Source: Neurospora intermedia
Lineage: Eukaryota > Ascomycota > Sordariomycetes > Sordariales > Sordariaceae
Direction: 5' to 3'
Length of the DNA stretch: 64,000 nucleotides
Assembly: GCA_037102815.1 (NCBI GenBank)
Contig: BTPP01000012.1
Coordinates: 434,001 to 498,000 of the forward strand
How positions within the stretch are numbered: the stretch's first letter is position 1; every line of letters starts with the position of its first letter. Of the stretch, positions 57,925-64,000 are shown piece by piece. A program made the position numbers and the translations under genes. The notes under the pieces are model-generated. The model saw only the letters and a list, made by a program, of their open reading frames with translations, searched no databases and was not told the DNA's origin.

Positions 57925-59030
57925 TTTGCTGATTTTGTAAAGTGTTTTCCTCTTTCATTGATTTAGTGTCTGTTGCTCCGGTGGACACTTGTGAGATTAG
58001 CACATGTATCGCGAATGTATTTTTTGGGGGTCAGTCAGTTGAACTCACAAGTACCCGTGATCATTCACCACCTTGACGATCACACCCTCAACGTCGAAAG
58101 GACTCGCTTTCTGCTTGTCATGAACCCGAGCTGTCAGACAATTGACGGATCCAGCAGCTCTCACGGCAGGCAGACACCTTGATCCTCGTCGTTTGTAAGC
58201 ATGAGGAATCAGAAGCGAGGAAGGGAAAGTGGGGAGCTAATCAAAGGTGCTGTTGATGTAAGACGGGAAGGAACCTCACTGGAGTCTGTATTGGGGGTGG
58301 GGGGAAGGTACGATCGTCCCTCTGAATGGCCTCAATTCTGGGTGGACAACCTCAGTGATTTGATGCCTGGAATGACGGACCCATTTAGTGAGGCTGCCCT
58401 GCTTACCTTTCAAGAACAAAACTTGCGTAGTTCCGCTCAATTGACAGAGGATCTCTACTGCTCGCGGAAACTCCGAAATGGTCAAGTTCGTCGTCCCACC
58501 ATCGCCAAATGCGGAGACGTCGTCGAGGGGAAAGCGAGCCCGGGGATAAGCCAGTTAACTCCGCGACCCCGGTCTGCCTTTTCTGTGTAAAAAGATCTTC
58601 CTCATTCGTCGCTTTTGGAAACTGGCTCCTTATCGAATGCAACGAAAAGAGAGAACACAGTTAAGGCAAATAAAGTAAAGTTCAAGATATAGTGTACAGA
58701 AAGTAACATTATGGTGGTATACACAGCAAAAAACAGCAGGCCAAAAGTGCCAAGCATCTATTATCGCCCAAACGCCGTTCGAAGCCGCCCAAATCCTTAG
58801 AGAAACCCTTGGCCCAAAATAAAGAACAACCTCCCTCCTTGCCCGTGTGCCTTACAAATGACTATGGTATGTTTTCTTCCACAATATATCCATGGCCTGC
58901 GACCTGATACAGTCCCGGCCAGAAGAATAACCGAGTGTGATTACATGATGCCACCAAGAAAATTATGTAGACCCTCATCCCAGTCATATGAAAACGAGAT
59001 ACCCCCCGCCATCTCTTATTCCCCGGGCTT
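57925..59030. other. intergenic, tandem minus-strand genes
   Basis: Promoter of the zinc-cluster gene and 3' UTR of pyr-4. A plus frame at 58201-58590 has no recognisable features. Nothing else seen. Confidence 0.6.
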
Positions 59031-60224
59031 CTATGCCAGACGCTCCCGGCGATCCTGGTACGCCTTCCAGGCTTTCCTCCTGTAGCGCTCGGCCTCGGCC
59101 GGAGGATCCGCCGCGGTAATGATGCCACGCCCAACAATCGCGATATCGGTGCCCTTGATGTTGACAAGGTTATCCGGCGTGTTGTACTGCTGACCAAGTC
59201 CGTCGCCCTGAGGCGCTTCCTCTCCCGGTGGCGGCAACTTGCAGCCCGGTGTCATGTGAATGAAGTTGTCTGCTTGCGCTTCTTCCTCTGTCGTGCTTTC
59301 GCCGTCTTCATAGCTGGGGGCCAAAGCTTCCTTGGTAATGCCGTTCAGGTTCTGCTGCGCAACGTAGCCCATGACAAAGCCCTTGTTCTTGCGCGCCGCC
59401 TTGACACACTCCCATGTGTACTTGCCGTCCATGAGGCAGCCCTTGGACGACATCTGGGCCAAGATCAGCAGGCCGCGGTCCAGAGGCGCCTCCTCGATGC
59501 CGGGGAACACCATCTCATCGTCCTCCGAGATGGTCTTGACCAGACGTGGCGAGTCGGCCGGCTCATATGTTTGCGTGACGGTCGTGATGGAGACGATGCT
59601 ACTCTTCCTCCCATCCGTGTCCTTTGTGGTGGTGCTGGTCTCGCGGGTGACGACCTTGCGCAGCTCCTCAACCTGGTCCTCGGCTTCCTCGTCGGCGAAC
59701 TGGTCCGCGACCGGGGTGCCCACCGAAACCGACGTCTTGACCTCGTAGGGGATGCGCTCCCTCCACTTCTGCGCGGCCTGGGCCATGGCGCTCACCATGG
59801 CCTCTCCGGCGTGGATGTCGGCGTTGGTGATGTGGGCCCATTCGACAATGCGCGCGGTGCCGGCCGTGTACTGCTTCTGGACGGTGCTGCCAATGTCGAC
59901 GAACTTGCGGTCCTCGAAGATGAGGAAGCCGTGCTTCCGGGCAAGGGCGGCCAGCTTGGCGCCGGTGCCAGTGTGCGGGTGGTAGTCCCACCCTGTGATC
60001 AGGTCGTAGTGGGTCTTGAGGACGACAATCGAGGGGCCCACCTTGTCGGCAAGGGCGAGGAGATCCCGCGCATGCTCGACGTCGGCGCTGAGGCAGAGGT
60101 TGGACTGCTTGACCTCCATCAGGCGGAAGAGGTAGCTGGTGAGGGGATGCGTCGAGCTCTCTACCCGCTCAGCAAACGACTGCTTGAGGGACCAGTGTGG
60201 CTGCGTTTCTTGACTTGTCGACAT
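59031..60224 (-). CDS. pyr-4: orotidine-5'-phosphate decarboxylase
   Basis: Converts OMP to UMP, the last step of de novo pyrimidine synthesis, in the cytosol. Single exon, 397 aa from [11 protein letters not shown], the length known for Neurospora PYR-4; an upstream in-frame ATG at 60293 lies in the leader. The active-site motif [16 protein letters not shown] with the Asp-x-Lys-x-x-Asp charge array is at about residues 89-104. [11 protein letters not shown] precedes it, and [20 protein letters not shown] supplies the phosphate-binding C-terminus. Between KTSVSVGTP and [11 protein letters not shown] is an insertion of about 85 acidic, Thr/Ser-rich residues found in filamentous ascomycete enzymes and absent from the yeast one. 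Loss of this gene makes strains uridine-requiring. Confidence 0.98.
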
Positions 60225-63200
60225 GTTGGCGGTTGTGATTTGAGTTTGTTGGATGTACAGCGGATGGCGATCCAAGGAAGATATCGAATACACTCGAGGT
60301 AGCTATAGTTGGACAAGTCGTGTGAGTGAAAAGAGCTCTCGTCAAGAGTGGAAAAGATCACAAGGCCAAGGATGGAGCTAAGCTACCTTGAAAGGATTGC
60401 CGGCACGAGGTGGGATGGTGGGGTTGTTGAAGTCTTAACTAAGCTTGACTCGTGTAGTCTAAGTAGTGACTCGGCAAGGAGAGACCAAGATCGGAGTGGT
60501 GGTCAATGGTGTTGTTGGATTGGATTGGGAAAGTTGAGAGGAAGAATCGAGAGGTCGAAGCAGCTGCATCGATCTACATATGTAGGTACGAGCGGGAGGA
60601 AGAAGTGGAAGTGAAGGGATGTGTCAGTGTCTGGCCCGCGAAAAAGAGAAAAGACGACGCCGGGATTGATTGGGAAGCGCCGAACTCGAGATGCAGTGCC
60701 GTGTCGGGTGGACCCTAGGAACTGAACCTGGAAGGCAGGCATGTACAGTACATGCTCTACAGTGTGGTGGGTGACGGTAAAGGAGGTAATGGCCCGGTGG
60801 TATGCCGGGGGGTCCGCCGGGGAGTGGGGGGGTTCAGGGTCGAGTGTGCTGTGCAGGCCACCCTGCATTCGACGCTGCAGCCTGCGCCGGCAGGATTTTG
60901 TACCTCTACATGGCTCAGCCAACCACGGCTCTCCACTGGGGATCCGGATGGGGTCCCGCCTCGTTAAAGGTAGCGTAGAGGTAGTAACGGGGGTCGGAGC
61001 CCTCGCGACTGGACAATGTGTCGACGATGTGACCCCGACGGGATGTGTTGCTTGGGACCCGGGAGATGGACACCGTTCCTATCACGAAATGGATTCTCAT
61101 CTTCTCATCTTTTTCCCTTTTTTACCTACCTTTCAGGAACAGGCAGCTGGGACTATGGATCCGGAGCGTCCCAGCGTTGCCGTCGTCGTTACCTTGATTG
61201 ACTTTGTAATTAAGGGCGGCGTCAAGACCTTGGTAATCCTCATATTGGTTACCAATATCAGAACTGGCGATGAAATCAGATGGCTCTTTGGCTGGAGTTC
61301 ATCAGAGCCCCTCCAAGCGAGCCAAGCCTTCTCCCCTTAGCCCTCTCAACCCCATACCAAGACCAGGGGCGATACCGCCGTGAGGGGTCAGTGGGCAGCT
61401 AAACCTACCCAGCCAAGAGCTTGTGACGGTCTCGACCCGACCCGGATCTCGGGAGATGAGCTGTCGCCCTGTCGTTGAGTCTGCCTCTCAATCAGGAAAG
61501 CCTGGAATGAGGATGGACGGCACATCAAGGCAACTAACACCTCCAACAGTGCGAAGTCTTCTGGTTATCCTCATAGATCTGAGGATCGGCCCCAGCCTTT
61601 CCCCAAGTCCATTCAAATTCCCCAGCTATCGTGCCGTAAATATCTCCTTGGCAGAGACTCGATTCCCATGGGACTGCGAACCCGATGGACCCCTCCTTTG
61701 ATGGATTCCCTGATGGACTCCCTGATGGACCCCCGAAGGACCCCTTCCGGCCCTGACTGGCAAGACTGGATTCCCAGGACATCTAAACCGGTGCCCCGGG
61801 CCCTGGTAACCTTGCTGGCTAGGCGGCCCACCGAGTCGGGAGTCAAGCCAAAAGAGAACCGTCGTACGGGACCCAACCGAAAGAGTCAAAGGTCAGCACG
61901 CAACGATGAGATGCCAGGCAGGGAGGGTTTTCAGATGTTCAGCAGTGCTTTTGATACACTGTCACCTGACAACGGGAGACTACATCCCCTAGGCTGAAGA
62001 GGTGGTGGACAACATCATGTCACTCTGAGTGCACACTCCAATTCCCATCGATGTGAGATTGTGATGACTGATTGATAATAACTTGTCTGCTATTGAGAAA
62101 AGAGACGGGAAGTTCCCAGCAAAGTCGTTTGGGATTCATCCAATCCCTCGAGCCAAATCACTGGATTCCACCACAAGTCCAGACCGCGAGTCCGCGGTTT
62201 CCCTGTCTCGGGTCTGTGGACTTTGGGGCTGTTCAACTTGGGCAAGGGCCAGGTACCCCTTGACCCCTTCAACCCTCCACTTGCTCCTTCAGCTCCTTCC
62301 TTTGCGTCCGGTCACTGAGGACGTAACTGAAGGTGAGGAATACAACTGAAGACGAATTGCCTGTAAAGAAGTCGCGATTCCAAAAGTAAAAAAAGTACCT
62401 GCATCTTCCCACGAACTGTGGTGTAATAAAGCGAGCCTTTGGAGACAAGTTCAGACTCTAGCCAAGCTCAACCTCAAAGCCAACCCAATAGTTTGGAGAG
62501 CATTCGGGCCGGGCCTGCACAGACCATAAGGGCCGTTGCCAGCCGAGTCGTCAACAATTTCATCTGCGCGTTTCTTGAAGCGAAGGAGATGCTTCAGGCT
62601 GCACCGCTGCACTGCACTGCTTGGTACCTACAGTATTCCCGCCTCGCTTCGTCTTCGGGACTCGCTTGTACTACTCACGGGCGATTAACTGTACATATTG
62701 CTTCCCCGGCAAGGATCATACTGTCGAACCTTGTTACCGTCATTGGACGGGGAAAGCTCCGATCGCTGGACCCAGGCCGCGGGGAACTCGGCGACAGGTG
62801 ACAGGTTACAATACGGGAACCAACACCAACACTTGTTTTCCACTGTTCCTGGATATCGAATGTTCACATGCTGGGGTTCAGAAAAGAAAAAAGACAAAAC
62901 AAATCGTACTTTCCAATTGGAACCCTCAAACACCAACCTCGGACATCTCAAACATTGATGACCCCCAGAAAAAGAAAGCAAGACATTAGTGACCAGACAG
63001 ACCTGTCAGGGACGGCGGGTGCCATTTCCGAGTCTCCTGTACCCGCAATCCTACCTCTAGGCAACCAGATGCTGCACTCTGAAAACACCAACCTGACTTC
63101 CATCTTTCTAGTGTACATGGATACTCGATACTGCTGCTCGCCAGCTTATTCCTTTATTATTCTTCAGTCATCCTACCATCCAACCCTGAACAATACAAGC

Positions 63201-64000
63201 TCGAATTATTGCAGTTAGGTCGTGATACAACTTGCATCACGGTGGAGCCCAATGGCAGGCTACCGACAAAAGGAGGTTGGCGGCCTCGAAAGCGTACGGT
63301 ATCCCAGTCTCCCAGAGTCGTATTGGATTCTCGATCATCCGTCGCGGAAGACGGAAGATGGAAAGCGGAAGTAGAAAAGGACTCTAGAAGTGAAAAGAAA
63401 AAGTCAGGATGCAGAAACGCGTCGCGGCTCCTAGATTTCAAGAACGCCTCACAGGTTGGTCGTCGAGACATCAATTTGGCACCCGGACCGTCCCCTGATA
63501 CGAGGAATTGCGAGCTTGGTTCGTGTTCCATGTCGTCGCCGTTGACATTCACATCCCCATCTCGCGCTTATGACTTCGGATCACCACATCCAGTTACCCG
63601 GACCGGACCGTTGGGATTTCCATCCTTCCTTCGTGCTGTTAATACAGTGCCATCAATATGTCTTGCAACTGCCTTGTCAGCATGCATGTTCTCGGGATTC
63701 ATCTGTCAAGCTTTTCACTAGCCTAGCTGCACCAACGGGTGCTCGCCGCGCATATTAGAGAAGATTTAACGACCGCTGCTTCTTCTGCTTCTCATCGTGC
63801 ATTGCGGCCAAGGTGATGCATCGCATCGCAAGGCAGCAGGGCGTACGATACAGTATATCCCCGTTTTTCTAGGCTAACGAAATCTCTCACAACTCCCAAC
63901 AACCACGCCCTACTCTAATGCGCTTATTTTCTTCCCATCCCTCTTTCGGAAAAGGCACCCTTCATAAAAGGCATGATCGGCGTCCCGAGAATTGGTTATA
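60225..64000. other. 3.8-kb right end, no gene recognised
   Basis: Begins with the pyr-4 promoter and leader. Many open frames of 60-200 codons exist on both strands, but none has a recognisable domain, a splice-consistent continuation or Neurospora-like codon choice. A short tandem repeat lies at 61700-61735. A gene running off the right end cannot be excluded. Confidence 0.55.
61700..61735. repeat. GATGGACTCCCT triple repeat
   Basis: Three near-identical 12-bp units in tandem (GATGGATTCCCT, GATGGACTCCCT, GATGGACCCCCG), with a further partial copy just upstream at 61684. Confidence 0.85.

Noticed and set aside
59256-60302. 348-codon plus-strand frame opposite pyr-4
   Set aside because: Antisense shadow of a strongly codon-biased gene; no recognisable protein.
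60741-61340. 199-codon plus frame in the right-end interval
   Set aside because: No domain or Neurospora-like codon bias; a hydrophobic tail alone is not enough to call a gene.
1-64000. CRISPR arrays, bacterial operons, plasmid or phage features
   Set aside because: Intron structure and gene content are eukaryotic. Tandem repeats here lack regular spacers.

Overview
The window is fungal nuclear DNA. Its genes are long, carry short GT-AG introns of about 50-200 nt with CTAAC-type branch points, and are spaced 1-3 kb apart. The pyr-4 product (397 codons with a fungal-type insertion), a het-c gene with a HET-domain gene beside it, and mixed-codon polyglutamine tracts all point to Neurospora (Sordariales), most likely N. 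crassa or a very close relative, in the het-c/pyr-4 region of linkage group II. The species call rests on recognition, not on a search. Coding sequence is not visibly degraded by repeat-induced point mutation. There are no CRISPR arrays, rRNA genes or intact transposons.

Layout. 0-2.5 kb: no gene, one possible small inverted-repeat element. 2.5-6.8 kb: divergent pair of a sphingoid-base-phosphate phosphatase (LCB3 type, minus) and ALG2 mannosyltransferase (plus). 7.6-11.1 kb: a polyQ hypothetical protein and a VWA-domain protein, both minus. 11.1-14.2 kb: gene-poor. 14.2-18.6 kb: a PLP aminotransferase and a small eight-exon coiled-coil protein whose stop codon may lie inside an optional intron. 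20.8-25.9 kb: divergent FET3 multicopper ferroxidase and FTR1 permease, with two perfect iron-GATA sites in the shared promoter. 26.2-31.5 kb: a BTB-like hypothetical protein and a PP2C phosphatase. 32.2-32.8 kb: two intron-containing tRNA-Gln(CUG) genes. 34-41.2 kb: a HET-domain gene (probably pin-c) and het-c, an allorecognition pair. 43-47.1 kb: sphingolipid fatty-acid 2-hydroxylase and an RBM39-type splicing factor. 50.4-52.6 kb: a conserved hypothetical protein. 52.6-54.8 kb: a cluster of tandem repeats. 54.8-60.2 kb: a Zn2Cys6 transcription factor and pyr-4. 60.2-64 kb: no gene recognised.

Functional groupings. FET3 and FTR1 form the two-part high-affinity iron uptake complex. The HET-domain gene and het-c form a non-self recognition system in which mismatched alleles kill fused cells. 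Two separated genes (LCB3 and SCS7 types) belong to sphingolipid metabolism. The others look like independent housekeeping or regulatory genes. Exon boundaries were worked out by eye from splice consensus and reading frame; summed exon lengths are divisible by three for every spliced gene.
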